From contig CALUJO010000002.1 of the NCBI GenBank assembly GCA_944320965.1, positions 62,001 through 126,000 of the forward strand: a stretch of DNA of 64,000 bases. The letters run 5' to 3'. The notes under the pieces were generated by a model. It had not been told where the DNA came from, ran no database searches, and saw only the letters and a list, made by a program, of their open reading frames with translations. Source of the stretch: an uncultured Bacteroidaceae bacterium (lineage in GTDB: Bacteria > Bacteroidota > Bacteroidia > Bacteroidales > Bacteroidaceae). Below, piece after piece: positions 8,357 through 17,985 of this stretch. How positions within the stretch are numbered: position 1 is the first letter of the stretch; every line of letters starts with the position of its first letter. The position numbers and the translations under genes are program-made.

Positions 8357-10660
8357 TTAGAACGGATAACCAACGGCAAAATGGAATGCGAAATCCCTGT
8401 TAAAATCAGGCGATATGATTGGAAATTTCTCCTTGCCTTTCTTGTCCGGATTTATAGCCTTCATTCCAGAATCGAAACGCAAAACAAAGAAATTGAAATC
8501 AAGACGCAAACCAAGACCATAAGATACCGCAATTTCCTTGTAGAAACGATTGAAACGGAACTGTCCGCCTGGCTGGTCAACATAATCACGTATTGTCCAG
8601 ATATTTCCTGCATCTATATAAGCAGCGGCATGTATTTTCCAGAACAGTCTTGTCCTGTACTCTATATTGAAATCAAGTTTCAAGTCACCAGACTGAAGCA
8701 TAAAGTCTATATCCTGCCCCTTTGAACGGAAACTTCCTGGTCCCAATGACCTGACAGACCATCCTCTCACACTGTTTGCTCCTCCGGAAAAATATCTTTT
8801 TTCAAATGGAAGAATCTCAGAATTACCATAAGGATAGGCAATACCAAGGCCGGCATGGAGCACAAGCGAATTACGGTCGTCAAAACTGATGTTCTTAACA
8901 TAATCAAAGTCTCCTTTTATATACTGGGCATAAGGAATCCTGAATATGGAATATTTACCGTCAACCTGCTGAAGATTGAACATATTTGAAATACCGTAGA
9001 ACAGATTTCCGGCACTCTCAAGGCCGACTCTTATATTGTAAGAATCATTTCTCACATTATTTGTAAAGCCGGTATTAAATCCATGACTGTTAAAGTTAAA
9101 GTTATACGCAGCTCTAACGATAAAAAGATTTTCATAACTGTATTTCAAGACAGAACTCGTCTCGTTCTCCAACTGCTCTTTAAACGAATTGGATATCCAC
9201 GGTACATAAACATAGTTAATGTCTATCATATCAACCCTGTGCTGAAAGCGCCGTCCCGAGCTCCATCTGTACCTCCAGGATACTGATGCCAATGTTCTTT
9301 CAAACTCAGGTCTTATCTGACTGCTGTACATAAGCGAAACTTCCGAAGAAGCTCTTATGTTTTTCTTGAAATCCGATGAAAGGAAAGGCATAAGGAAACG
9401 AGGAAAATTAAGACTGGCTTCTGCACCATACTCGGTATAATTATCATGAAGAAAACCATCGCCCAATCCGGAAATAGCCTCATACGCTCCCCTTACCTTC
9501 AAGGTCAGCGATTCAGAACCCTTGAAAATATTACAATGCTGGAACGATGCAGACGCAGCAGCTCCAAGGTCTCCGGCCGAGTTTGTTCCCTCAAGTTCAA
9601 TTGACATTGTTTTTATCTTGTTTTTATTCAAAAGAACAAAACAATCAATTGTAAGAGAATCCTCATTTTCCCTTTCCCTGAAATATATATTGGTATATTT
9701 TAAAGCCGGAAGTCGCCCAAGCGCCTGATATGTTTTCTGAACATTCGACTCACTGTAAACATCCCCTTTCCACATATATATATTATCCATCAATACTTTG
9801 GGTTTAAGAAACAGTTTATCCTTATATATAAAATTGTACCCATCATATTGACTTGCCTGAAACCCTTCAAAAGCCTTTGCTGAATTGGCATGTGCATTCA
9901 CTTCCGAAAAAAAGAATATATCACCAATATTATATACAGGATGCTTCTCGGTCAATTTGCCATTATCTGAAGGAAAGCCCATTATATTGCAGGTAACATC
10001 AACAGCAAAAGTGTTCAATACTGTATCTGCCGTAAAAGTGACCATATCCTTATTGAACTTATAATAGCCAGAATTGTTAAGCAGTCCTGTTATCCTGCTC
10101 CTTTCATTTTCAAGCATGTTTATATCAAAGTTCTTTCCTACTTTAAGTACTGTATTTGCTGAATCACCGTCAATAATACACTTTATCCTTTCATCAGACG
10201 AATTAAGACTGATAGAATTTATTCTGTACGGACGGTCCGACTTTATCTTGTACTCAAGCTTCAATTTCGTTTTATGCTTTGAAACAGACATTTCAACATC
10301 TCCTCTGATATACCCCAAATTTCTGACAGCCTTTTCAATTTCTTCTCTTGAACGTTCAGCCTCAGCCTCGTCATATATAACAGGAGCTTCGCCTACCCTC
10401 TTCAAGAAACGATTAAAACGCTTTGTGGAATCCTTACCAGAAAGGCAATAAGTATATAAAGGGATTTTGACCAGACTGAACCATTTGGAATTAGGCTGTT
10501 GTCTAAGATAAGACTTCATACTTTGCCCTTTTACATCCCTATTGTCAGAAGTTATGGTTATCTCGTCCAGCAAAAACTCACCTTCCGGTATAAACTTTGC
10601 TGGAGAACATGCCTGCACCAAAACAACAATTACAAGTATAAAAAGATATCTAAATTTCAT
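8357..10660 (-). CDS. BamA/TamA-family outer membrane lipoprotein
   Basis: This 767-residue protein has a lipoprotein signal ending VQAC (Cys18). It then has POTRA-like segments (about 25-330, with GYIRGDVEMSV and NSGYYKF motifs) and a C-terminal 16-strand-type barrel. The barrel region includes RYFSGGANSVRGW, the family's conserved FxGGxxxxRG-type loop, and the chain ends in an aromatic residue (AVGYPF). It should act in assembly or insertion of outer-membrane proteins. The lipidated N-terminus marks a paralog distinct from canonical BamA. It is a single gene just downstream of the ThiE-like gene. Confidence 0.88.
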   Translation of the reverse strand: MKFRYLFILVIVVLVQACSPAKFIPEGEFLLDEITITSDNRDVKGQSMKSYLRQQPNSKWFSLVKIPLYTYCLSGKDSTKRFNRFLKRVGEAPVIYDEAEAERSREEIEKAVRNLGYIRGDVEMSVSKHKTKLKLEYKIKSDRPYRINSISLNSSDERIKCIIDGDSANTVLKVGKNFDINMLENERSRITGLLNNSGYYKFNKDMVTFTADTVLNTFAVDVTCNIMGFPSDNGKLTEKHPVYNIGDIFFFSEVNAHANSAKAFEGFQASQYDGYNFIYKDKLFLKPKVLMDNIYMWKGDVYSESNVQKTYQALGRLPALKYTNIYFRERENEDSLTIDCFVLLNKNKIKTMSIELEGTNSAGDLGAAASASFQHCNIFKGSESLTLKVRGAYEAISGLGDGFLHDNYTEYGAEASLNFPRFLMPFLSSDFKKNIRASSEVSLMYSSQIRPEFERTLASVSWRYRWSSGRRFQHRVDMIDINYVYVPWISNSFKEQLENETSSVLKYSYENLFIVRAAYNFNFNSHGFNTGFTNNVRNDSYNIRVGLESAGNLFYGISNMFNLQQVDGKYSIFRIPYAQYIKGDFDYVKNISFDDRNSLVLHAGLGIAYPYGNSEILPFEKRYFSGGANSVRGWSVRSLGPGSFRSKGQDIDFMLQSGDLKLDFNIEYRTRLFWKIHAAAYIDAGNIWTIRDYVDQPGGQFRFNRFYKEIAVSYGLGLRLDFNFFVLRFDSGMKAINPDKKGKEKFPIISPDFNRDFAFHFAVGYPF

Positions 10661-10716
10661 TACTTAATCTATGTAACGGCAAAGATAGTCCATATTTACC
10701 AATATATAAGCTATTT

Positions 10717-11334
10717 TCAATCTATTAATTCATCAGAGCATTCTCTTTCAAGCAATTTAAAACGCGACACAACGGCATCAATGTTCCATGAGTTTTTAAA
10801 ATCGCCCCATAACCAACCAAGAACGGCTGCACCTCCAAACGGGTATTTTTTAAGTATCTTCACCTCATCAAGCCCGATACCTCCCAATGCATAGACTGAT
10901 TCATCAATAATACCGTTTGCCGAAGCCTGTCCCAAATCCATTAAAGTAAAGTTCGAACTATAGCCTTCTTTTGAAATACTGTTGAATATAGGACTGAGAA
11001 ATACATAATTACACTGCCCTTTCCTGCTTTTCACTTCTTCGAACGAATGACATGAAGCAGATACTCTTCCTTTAAATCCAGATGGGACTTCAGGATTTCG
11101 TCTGTTCAAGTGCAGACCTCCTATTTGATACCTATCACAAAGTTCAAAATGATCATGAAGCGTTATTCTTTCATGATAGCGTGAATCTATATTTTCTATA
11201 AGTTCCGAAATATCCTCAGCCGTAGAATCCGGTTTTCGGAGATGAAGTATATCAAGTCCGGATGCAAACATTCTGTTAATTGCATCAGCTTCGTTATTTA
11301 TGATATCAGGTAGGGTCAAAACTACAAGTTTCAT
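10717..11334 (-). CDS. Thiamine phosphate synthase-like protein (ThiE/TenI family)
   Basis: This 205-residue TIM-barrel protein has the family's ILHLRKPDST, ERITLHDHFELC and YVFLSPIFNSISK segments and a C-terminal ALGGIG phosphate loop. Known members join the thiazole and pyrimidine halves of thiamine (ThiE) or aromatise the thiazole (TenI). It is shorter and more divergent than standard ThiE, so the exact reaction is open. It follows the ThiF-like gene by 14 bases, and the pair probably serves thiamine synthesis with genes elsewhere. Confidence 0.78.
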   Translation of the reverse strand: MKLVVLTLPDIINNEADAINRMFASGLDILHLRKPDSTAEDISELIENIDSRYHERITLHDHFELCDRYQIGGLHLNRRNPEVPSGFKGRVSASCHSFEEVKSRKGQCNYVFLSPIFNSISKEGYSSNFTLMDLGQASANGIIDESVYALGGIGLDEVKILKKYPFGGAAVLGWLWGDFKNSWNIDAVVSRFKLLERECSDELID

Positions 11335-11348
11335 ATTTCCAAGTCTTA

Positions 11349-12038
11349 TCAGATTGATACTGTAAATGTATTCATCGAAAGGAAATCAGCAATCCATAAC
11401 CTGTCTATCAAAGGTTCACCGAATTTGCATATTAGCTGTATTGCCTGATTTGCCTGTACTGCACCGACTATTCCGGGAGTTGTACCCATCACCCCGTTAT
11501 TTTCATTTCTGTCATACGCAGGAAGAACCTCAAACAAATCCATAAGGCTCTTTCCGCCGTTACAGCACAATACCGAAACCTGTCCTCCAAATTCAGATAT
11601 TGCACCATATATATATGGTATTCCATATTTAAAGCATACTTCATTTACAGCCAGCCTTGTAGACATATTGTCACAACCATCAACAACAATATCATAATTA
11701 CGTATTATTTCTTCAGCATTATCTTTTGTCAGAGGCGTATCATATGTAGCTATTTCTATCTCACTGTTCATTTCCTTCAGGCGTCTTGCAGCACATTCTG
11801 TCTTGGCAAGGCCTACTTCTTTTTCAGTATAAAGTACCTGTCTCTGAAGATTTGAAACAGATACTCTGTCAAAATCCACAAGTCCTATAGTGCCAACCCC
11901 TGCTCCGGCAAGATAGACAGAACTTGCCGAACCAAGACCTCCAACACCTACAACAAGAACTTTGGCATTCTTTATTTTCAATTGCCCATCAGCACCTATT
12001 TCATTCAATATAATTTGTCTGCTATATCTGTTCTCCAT
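11349..12038 (-). CDS. HesA/MoeB/ThiF family adenylyltransferase
   Basis: This 229-residue protein has an N-terminal Rossmann fold (VLVVGVGGLGSASSVYLAGAG, ATP loop; LVDFDRVSVSNLQRQ). It also has the DGCDNMSTRLAVNEVC stretch used in binding the sulfur-carrier C-terminus. Enzymes of this family adenylate the terminal glycine of ThiS or MoaD. The usual CxxC zinc pairs are not evident, which is common in short ThiF proteins. Its pairing with a ThiE-like gene favours thiamine over molybdopterin. No TPP riboswitch was seen upstream. Confidence 0.85.
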   Translation of the reverse strand: MENRYSRQIILNEIGADGQLKIKNAKVLVVGVGGLGSASSVYLAGAGVGTIGLVDFDRVSVSNLQRQVLYTEKEVGLAKTECAARRLKEMNSEIEIATYDTPLTKDNAEEIIRNYDIVVDGCDNMSTRLAVNEVCFKYGIPYIYGAISEFGGQVSVLCCNGGKSLMDLFEVLPAYDRNENNGVMGTTPGIVGAVQANQAIQLICKFGEPLIDRLWIADFLSMNTFTVSI

Positions 12039-12352
12039 AAAATATATATTTTACGCTAAGGTAATACAAAAACATGATATTATATAAAAACCCCAAAGAA
12101 CAGAGCAAAACATTTTCATGTCAAAAGTCCAAATAAAATATTTTTACCACCAAAGTTTAACAAACAAAACACACAAACAAAGCACACACAATAAAACATT
12201 TTACAATACAGGGGAATGTTTTTATTATAATTTATTAATATATTTGTTTATTGCCAAGTATAATTAAAATAATTTGTTTTTCTAAAAGAATATAGTTTAT
12301 TTTGCATAGTTAAAAAACTCATTTGGTATTAATCTAAGAAACTAAAATATTT
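12039..12352. promoter_or_regulatory. Divergent intergenic region with galactose operon promoter
   Basis: This gene-free, very AT-rich stretch lies between the ThiF-like gene and the galM gene. TATATTTG at 12239-12246 on the plus strand matches the -7 consensus and would give a leader of about 100 bases. A weaker TTATTTTG sits near 12297-12304. I see no hairpin, riboswitch or operator repeat. Confidence 0.5.
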
Positions 12353-13450
12353 ATGGAAAAAATAGGATTCCTTTCAGAAAACAAAGCAAAACTTAAACGC
12401 GAAAAATTCCAAAAGGAAGTAAACGGCAAAAAGACAGATCTTTTTGTTCTTAGAAACAAGATAGGAGCAGAAATCTGCGTAACAAACTTCGGTGCAATAG
12501 TTCCGGCAATAATGATGCCGGACAAAGAAGGCAAATTTGCAAATGTAGTTCTCGGACACGATTCAATTGAAAATGTAATTAACAGTCCTGAACCGTTCCT
12601 TGGCTCAACAATAGGCAGATATGGAAACAGAATAGCAAAAGGAAAATTCCAGCTTGACGGAAAAGAATACAGTCTTGCTATCAACAATGGTCCTAATTCA
12701 TTGCATGGCGGACCTCAAGGTTTCCACAGAGCCGTTTGGGAGGCTGAACAGACTGATGAAAAGACTCTTGTTCTTAAACACACATCACCTGACGGTGACG
12801 AAGGATTCCCAGGAGAGCTTAAAGTTACAATGACATACAGACTGACTGACGACAACGAATTCGTCATTGAATACGAAGCAGTCACAGACAAGACCACAAT
12901 TGTAAATCTTACAAACCACGCATTCTTCAATCTGGCAGGAATTGCCAATCCGACTCCAACCGTCTGCAACAATATCGTAACCATAAATGCAGACTTCTTT
13001 ACTCCAATGGACAATGTTTCCATACCTACAGGCGAAATAATGAAAGTTGAAGGAACTCCTATGGATTTCCGCACTCCACATACAGTAGGCGAAAGAATTG
13101 ACGAAAAATACGAACAGCTTGTATTCGGCGCAGGCTATGACCACTGCTATGTTTTGAACAAGCGCGAAGCCGGCGAACTTACATTCGCAGCTAAATGCAT
13201 TGAACCGATAAGCGGAAGAAACATGGAAGTATATACAACCGAACCGGGCGTACAACTTTACACAGGCAACTGGCTTGGAGGTTTTGAGGGGGCACACGGA
13301 GCAACATTCCCTGCACGCAGCGCAATATGCTTTGAGGCACAACACTTCCCTGATACACCGAACAAGGGACATTTCCCTTCATGTGTACTGAAACCTAGGG
13401 AAACATACCGACAGACAACAGTTTACAAATTCGGTATTGAACAAGACTAA
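12353..13450 (+). CDS. galM: Aldose 1-epimerase (mutarotase)
   Basis: Mutarotase converts beta-D-galactose to the alpha anomer used by galactokinase. The 365-residue product has the family landmarks: GSTIGRYGNRIAKGKF, NNGPNSLHGGPQGFHRAVW, the catalytic histidine in VNLTNHAFFNLAG, DHCYVLN and the catalytic glutamate in a TTEPGVQLYTGN segment. It is first in a rightward operon with the transporter (52 bases on) and galactokinase, so it serves galactose uptake and the Leloir pathway. No signal peptide is present, so it is cytoplasmic. Confidence 0.95.
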   Translation: MEKIGFLSENKAKLKREKFQKEVNGKKTDLFVLRNKIGAEICVTNFGAIVPAIMMPDKEGKFANVVLGHDSIENVINSPEPFLGSTIGRYGNRIAKGKFQLDGKEYSLAINNGPNSLHGGPQGFHRAVWEAEQTDEKTLVLKHTSPDGDEGFPGELKVTMTYRLTDDNEFVIEYEAVTDKTTIVNLTNHAFFNLAGIANPTPTVCNNIVTINADFFTPMDNVSIPTGEIMKVEGTPMDFRTPHTVGERIDEKYEQLVFGAGYDHCYVLNKREAGELTFAAKCIEPISGRNMEVYTTEPGVQLYTGNWLGGFEGAHGATFPARSAICFEAQHFPDTPNKGHFPSCVLKPRETYRQTTVYKFGIEQD

Positions 13451-13502
13451 AAAAAATAACAAATAACTAATTTATTAATCTATTTTATTTTTCATAAACA
13501 TT

Positions 13503-14969
13503 ATGGCAAACCAAACAAAACAATGGGGAGCTATCATTATCATGATCGCACTTTTTGCAATGATAGCTTTCGTAACAAACCTTTGCTCGCCAATGGCGGT
13601 TATTGTAAAGAATGACTTCGGAGCAAGCAACGTATTGGCACAAATCGGAAACTACGGTAACTTTATAGCTTATCTTGTAATGGGTATCCCAGCAGGTATG
13701 TTGATTGCAAAATACGGTTATAAGAAAACAGCTCTTATCGGTTTGGTTATCGGTATTATCGGTATCCTTGTACAGTGGATGAGCGGTCATGTAGGAAAGG
13801 AAGCTGCATTCCTTGTTTACCTTATCGGTGCTTTCATCTCAGGTCTTACAATGTGTATCCTTAACACTGTCGTAAACCCTATGCTTAATCTTCTTGGAGG
13901 TGGCGGAAACAAAGGTAACCAGCTTATCCAGATTGGCGGTGTATTCAACAGTGGTGCTGCAGTTGCAGTATATATCCTTATGGGAGCACTGATTGGCGAT
14001 GCTGCAAAAGCTCACATTGCCGACGCAACTCCTGCACTTATGATTGCATTGGGTATCTTCGTTGTAGGATTCATTGTATTGCTTTTCACAAAAATTGAAG
14101 AACCGGAACAGGCTCCTGTTGATGTAAGTCTTATCAAAGGCGCATTGAAATACCGTCATTTCGTTCTTGGAGTACTTGCAATCTTCCTTTACATGTGTGT
14201 TGAAGTAGGAACTCCTACATACATGTTGCAGTATCTTACAGCAGATACAGAAGAAACTATTTCAGAAAAACTTGTCGTAATGGAACAATATGAAAAAAAT
14301 GAAATAGATTTAGCACAAGCAGCAAATTCATTCTATAATATAACATCTAAAGGAAAAACTGAAGATAAAACTGAAGTTGAAAAACAAATAAAAGAAATAG
14401 AAGATAAAATTAAAGAAAAACAATATACAACTGAAAGTATTAAGAAATCTGTACCTGGAAAAGGCATGGATACAACAATGGTTGGTCTTATCATCGCTGT
14501 TTACTGGTTACTGATGCTTGTAGGCCGTTTCATTGGAGGTGCAATAGGTGGAAAGATTTCTAGCCGCACTATGATTACAGTTGTATCAACATTGAGTATC
14601 ATTCTTGTATTGTTTGGAATGTACGCTCCAGCCGACACAATGGTAAGCGTTCCTGGTATTGACTGGGCAAACCTTAGCATTATTTGGGCAGAAGTTCCTG
14701 TAGGAACATTTGCATTCCTGCTTGTTGGTCTTTGCACAAGCGTTATGTGGGGTGGTATCTTCAACATGGCAGTAGAAGGACTTGGCAAATATACAGCTAT
14801 TGCGAGCGGTATATTCATGACAATGGTATTCGGTTGTGCAGTAATGGTTGCAATCCAGGGTTGGGTGGCAGACATCACTGACTATATAACAAGCTATTGG
14901 GTTGTTGTATTCAGTGCTGCTTACATACTGTTCTACGCACTTATCGGTTCAAGAGTTTCAAAGAAATAA
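13503..14969 (+). CDS. gluP: Glucose/galactose MFS transporter with an A-rich loop insertion
   Basis: This is a sugar:proton symporter of the major facilitator superfamily (FHS/GluP group) with about twelve membrane helices in 488 residues. The family sequence MCVEVGTPTYMLQYL leads into a charged insert of about 70 residues (roughly 247-320) rich in Lys and Glu. The normal AVYWLLMLVGRFIGG helix then resumes. Relatives are usually about 50 residues shorter. The insert uses A-rich codons unlike the flanks and is probably a cytoplasmic coiled coil. The operon context indicates galactose import. Confidence 0.92.
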   Translation: MANQTKQWGAIIIMIALFAMIAFVTNLCSPMAVIVKNDFGASNVLAQIGNYGNFIAYLVMGIPAGMLIAKYGYKKTALIGLVIGIIGILVQWMSGHVGKEAAFLVYLIGAFISGLTMCILNTVVNPMLNLLGGGGNKGNQLIQIGGVFNSGAAVAVYILMGALIGDAAKAHIADATPALMIALGIFVVGFIVLLFTKIEEPEQAPVDVSLIKGALKYRHFVLGVLAIFLYMCVEVGTPTYMLQYLTADTEETISEKLVVMEQYEKNEIDLAQAANSFYNITSKGKTEDKTEVEKQIKEIEDKIKEKQYTTESIKKSVPGKGMDTTMVGLIIAVYWLLMLVGRFIGGAIGGKISSRTMITVVSTLSIILVLFGMYAPADTMVSVPGIDWANLSIIWAEVPVGTFAFLLVGLCTSVMWGGIFNMAVEGLGKYTAIASGIFMTMVFGCAVMVAIQGWVADITDYITSYWVVVFSAAYILFYALIGSRVSKK

Positions 14970-15007
14970 ACAACTACTTTTGTATTAACATATAAAATAT
15001 AACTACT

Positions 15008-16162
15008 ATGGATATAGAACACGTAAGAAGTCGTTTCAAAAAACACTTTGACGGAGCAGAAGGATATGTTTTCGCTTCTCCGGGAAGAATTAACCTTATT
15101 GGTGAACATACAGACTACAACGGCGGATTTGTATTCCCCGGAGCAGTTGACAAAGGAATAATTGCCGAAATAAGACCTAACGGTACAGACAAGGTAAAAG
15201 CATACTCAATTGACCTTAAGGATTACGTTGAATTCGGTCTTAACGAAGAAGACGCACCAAAGGCAAGCTGGGCACGCTACATCTTCGGCGTTTGCCGTGA
15301 AATGATTAAGCGCGGAGTAGAAGTAAAAGGATTTGATACTGCATTTGCAGGCGATGTTCCTCTTGGCGCAGGTATGTCATCTTCTGCTGCTCTTGAATCA
15401 ACATATGCATTCGCGTTGAACGAATTGTTCGGCGAAGGAAAGATTGACAAGTTTGAACTTGCAAAAGTAGGTCAGGCTACAGAACATAACTACTGCGGAG
15501 TAAACTGCGGTATAATGGACCAGTTCGCTTCTGTATTCGGAAAGAAAGGACATCTTATGCGTCTTGACTGCCGTTCACTTGAATACCAGTACTTCAAATT
15601 CGAGCCTGTAGGTTACAGACTTGTACTTGTTGACTCTGTCGTAAAACATGAGCTTGCATCTTCAGCATACAACAAACGCCGCCAGAGCTGCGAAAACGTT
15701 GTAGCAGAAATAAAGAAGAATCATCCTGAAGTTGAATTCCTGCGCGACTGCACTATGGATATGCTGAACGAAGTGAAAGCTAATGTTTCAGAAGAAGACT
15801 TCATGCGTGCTGAATATGTTATTGAAGAAGTCCAGAGAGTGCTTGATGTTTGCGATGCACTTGAAAAGGGTGACTACGAAACCGTAGGACAGAAGATGTA
15901 CGAAACACATCAGGGCATGAGCAAACTTTACGAAGTAAGCTGCGATGAACTTGACTTCCTTAACGACACAGCATTCGACTGCGGCGTAACAGGTTCAAGA
16001 GTTATGGGTGGCGGATTCGGAGGTTGCACAATCAACCTTGTAAAGAACGAACTTTACGATACATTCGTTACAACAGTAAAAGAAAGATTTGCAAAGAAGT
16101 TCGGACGCTCTCCAAAGATTTACGATGTTGTTATCGGTGACGGTTCAAGAAGACTTGTTTAA
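15008..16162 (+). CDS. galK: Galactokinase
   Basis: Galactokinase phosphorylates alpha-D-galactose to galactose-1-phosphate with ATP. The 384-residue product carries the sugar-binding signature GRINLIGEHTDYNGG (about 27-41), the GHMP ATP loop PLGAGMSSSAALE (about 117-130) and the C-terminal VMGGGFGGCTINLV motif. It lies 38 bases after the transporter and ends the operon. A hairpin terminator follows. UDP-glucose-dependent steps (GalT, GalE) are not in the window. Confidence 0.97.
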   Translation: MDIEHVRSRFKKHFDGAEGYVFASPGRINLIGEHTDYNGGFVFPGAVDKGIIAEIRPNGTDKVKAYSIDLKDYVEFGLNEEDAPKASWARYIFGVCREMIKRGVEVKGFDTAFAGDVPLGAGMSSSAALESTYAFALNELFGEGKIDKFELAKVGQATEHNYCGVNCGIMDQFASVFGKKGHLMRLDCRSLEYQYFKFEPVGYRLVLVDSVVKHELASSAYNKRRQSCENVVAEIKKNHPEVEFLRDCTMDMLNEVKANVSEEDFMRAEYVIEEVQRVLDVCDALEKGDYETVGQKMYETHQGMSKLYEVSCDELDFLNDTAFDCGVTGSRVMGGGFGGCTINLVKNELYDTFVTTVKERFAKKFGRSPKIYDVVIGDGSRRLV

Positions 16163-16194
16163 TTGAAACTGACCAATAAACAATAAAAGGACAG

Positions 16195-16230
16195 ATATCC
16201 CGGCAAGAAATTGTCGGGATATTTTGTTTT
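16195..16230 (+). terminator. Terminator of the galactose operon
   Basis: ATATCCCGGCAA (16195-16206) pairs with 16211-16222 across a GAAA tetraloop, with one G.U pair. A T-rich run follows. Confidence 0.85.
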
Positions 16231-16331
16231 AAATAAAACACAACATGAAAGAAAAACGACTCTTGACTCCGCACTATTCCAAATAAAAAAAGCTGACAAT
16301 AAAGTTCACGTTGAAATACATTAAAATTATG

Positions 16332-16465
16332 TTCAAAAATCATTGTAAGTTTTAGTCAAAAACATTCAATGATTCCGACCAAAACATTCAATATTTTAAG
16401 TAAAAACCCTGCTTATATTTAGCACTAAAAAACGATACTGATTTTCAAAACATTAAGTATATTTG
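16332..16465 (+). promoter_or_regulatory. Fucosidase promoter preceded by a 22-bp phased repeat
   Basis: A perfect -7 box TATATTTG lies at 16458-16465. From 16332 the sequence falls into six 22-base units. Units 1, 2, 3 and 6 share an A-tract ending in CATT (the C at 16341, 16363, 16385 and 16451), and CAAAACATTCAAT is nearly exact in units 2 and 3. Unit 4 keeps the A-tract and phase (C at 16407); unit 5 is poor. It may be an activator array or phased bent DNA. The box places transcription start after 16465, which rules out the upstream in-frame ATG at 16463. Confidence 0.5.
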
Positions 16466-16522
16466 CAATACTGTATTAAATATACCAGACAGCAAAACAA
16501 ACTTATAAAACCCAAAATCAGT

Positions 16523-17839
16523 ATGAGAAAAATATCAACAAAAAGTATTTTCGCACTTTGTCTCAGCACATTACTTGGACTACAAGGCGCAAGCGCACAG
16601 GAAAGTTACACGCCTACAGAAGGAAACCTGAAGGCACGCAAGGAATTCAGCGACAGTAAATTCGGGATATTCCTGCATTGGGGAATATACAGCATGTTCG
16701 CACAGGGCGAATGGTTCTTGAACAGCGAAAACATTGACTGCCATGAATATGCAAAAGCAGCATCAGGCTTCTACCCTTCCAAATTCAATGCAGCCGAATG
16801 GGTAAAGGCGATAAAGGAATCAGGGGCAAAATATATCTGTTTCACTTCACGTCATCACGACGGATTCTCCATGTTTGATACCGAATATTCCGACTATGAC
16901 ATTATTGACGCAACACCGTTTAAAAGAGACATTGTAGGCGAACTTGCCGAAGAATGCCGGAAACAGGGAATAAAACTGCATCTGTACTACTCTCACCTTG
17001 ACTGGACACGCGAAGACTATTATCCCATAGGAAACACAGGCAAAGGAACAGGCCGCAAGAACCACGGGGAATGGAAAACATACTACAACTTCATGAACAA
17101 CCAGCTTACAGAACTTCTTACAAACTACGGTCCGATAGGGGCAATATGGTTTGACGGAATGTGGGACCAGCCTAAAGACTTTGACTGGAAACTTGACGAA
17201 CAGTACAGACTTATCCACAGTCTGCAACCCAACTGCCTTATAGGAAACAATCACCACATGGCTCCGCTTGAAGGCGAAGATTTCCAGATGTTTGAACGTG
17301 ACCTGCCTGGAGAAAACAAAGCAGGTTTCTCTGCCGGCTCGGAAATAGGACAACTTCCGCTTGAAACCTGTGAAACCATGAACGGAATGTGGGGATACAG
17401 AATAAAGGACCAGAACTACAAATCAGTAAAAGAGCTTGTCCGGCTTCTTGTAAGCGCAAGCGGCAAAGGAGCAAACCTGTTGCTGAACATAGGTCCACAA
17501 CCCAATGGAGAATTGCCGCAGACAGCACTTGAAAGACTTAAAGGTATAGGAGAATGGACATCAGCCTACGGAGAAACAATCTACGGAGCCGAAGCCGGAG
17601 GACTGCAATCGGCAGCATGGGGAACTACAACCCGCAAGGGAAACAAACTGTACATGCACCTAATTACCGATGAACTGCCGTCAGAAATACTGATTCCAAA
17701 GGAATACAAAGTAAAAAGTGCCGTTTCGTTTGACACAAAGGAAAAAGTCAGATTAAAAAGAACCAAGGAAGGTACAACTGTCTATACAGACAACCTTGAA
17801 CCGAAAATTGACTGTATAATAGAAATGGAACTTAAATAA
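16523..17839 (+). CDS. Alpha-L-fucosidase, GH29
   Basis: This enzyme hydrolyses terminal alpha-L-fucose from glycans. From the ATG at 16523 the product is 438 residues with a signal peptide ending ASAQ, so it is exported. The GH29 catalytic barrel shows KFGIFLHWGIYSMFAQGEWF, ITFTSRHHDGFSMF-like residues (ICFTSRHHDGFSMF) and IGAIWFDGMWD. In the last, the Asp near 210 is the expected nucleophile. LLVSASGKGANLLLNIGPQ closes the domain. It is a single gene after the galactose operon with its own promoter and suits mucin-type glycan trimming. Confidence 0.95.
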   Translation: MRKISTKSIFALCLSTLLGLQGASAQESYTPTEGNLKARKEFSDSKFGIFLHWGIYSMFAQGEWFLNSENIDCHEYAKAASGFYPSKFNAAEWVKAIKESGAKYICFTSRHHDGFSMFDTEYSDYDIIDATPFKRDIVGELAEECRKQGIKLHLYYSHLDWTREDYYPIGNTGKGTGRKNHGEWKTYYNFMNNQLTELLTNYGPIGAIWFDGMWDQPKDFDWKLDEQYRLIHSLQPNCLIGNNHHMAPLEGEDFQMFERDLPGENKAGFSAGSEIGQLPLETCETMNGMWGYRIKDQNYKSVKELVRLLVSASGKGANLLLNIGPQPNGELPQTALERLKGIGEWTSAYGETIYGAEAGGLQSAAWGTTTRKGNKLYMHLITDELPSEILIPKEYKVKSAVSFDTKEKVRLKRTKEGTTVYTDNLEPKIDCIIEMELK

Positions 17840-17882
17840 AAGTCTTATACCGGACTTATAAACATACAACCCGATAAAACAA

Positions 17883-17930
17883 GCGAGGACCTGACACGCT
17901 TTCCGGTTTCAGGTCCTCGCTATTTATTTT
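17883..17930. terminator. Bidirectional terminator between convergent genes
   Basis: GCGAGGACCTGA (17883-17894) pairs perfectly with 17909-17920, followed by TATTTATTTT. It serves the fucosidase and probably also the acidic protein gene on the other strand. Confidence 0.85.
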
Positions 17931-17985
17931 ATCCGTAATTAAAGACTGTTCCCAATAAAATTATATTTATCAAGGAAACAAGAGC

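Noticed and set aside
12039..12352. TPP riboswitch before the ThiF-like gene
   Set aside because: No CTGAGA-type THI-box elements are present on the minus strand.
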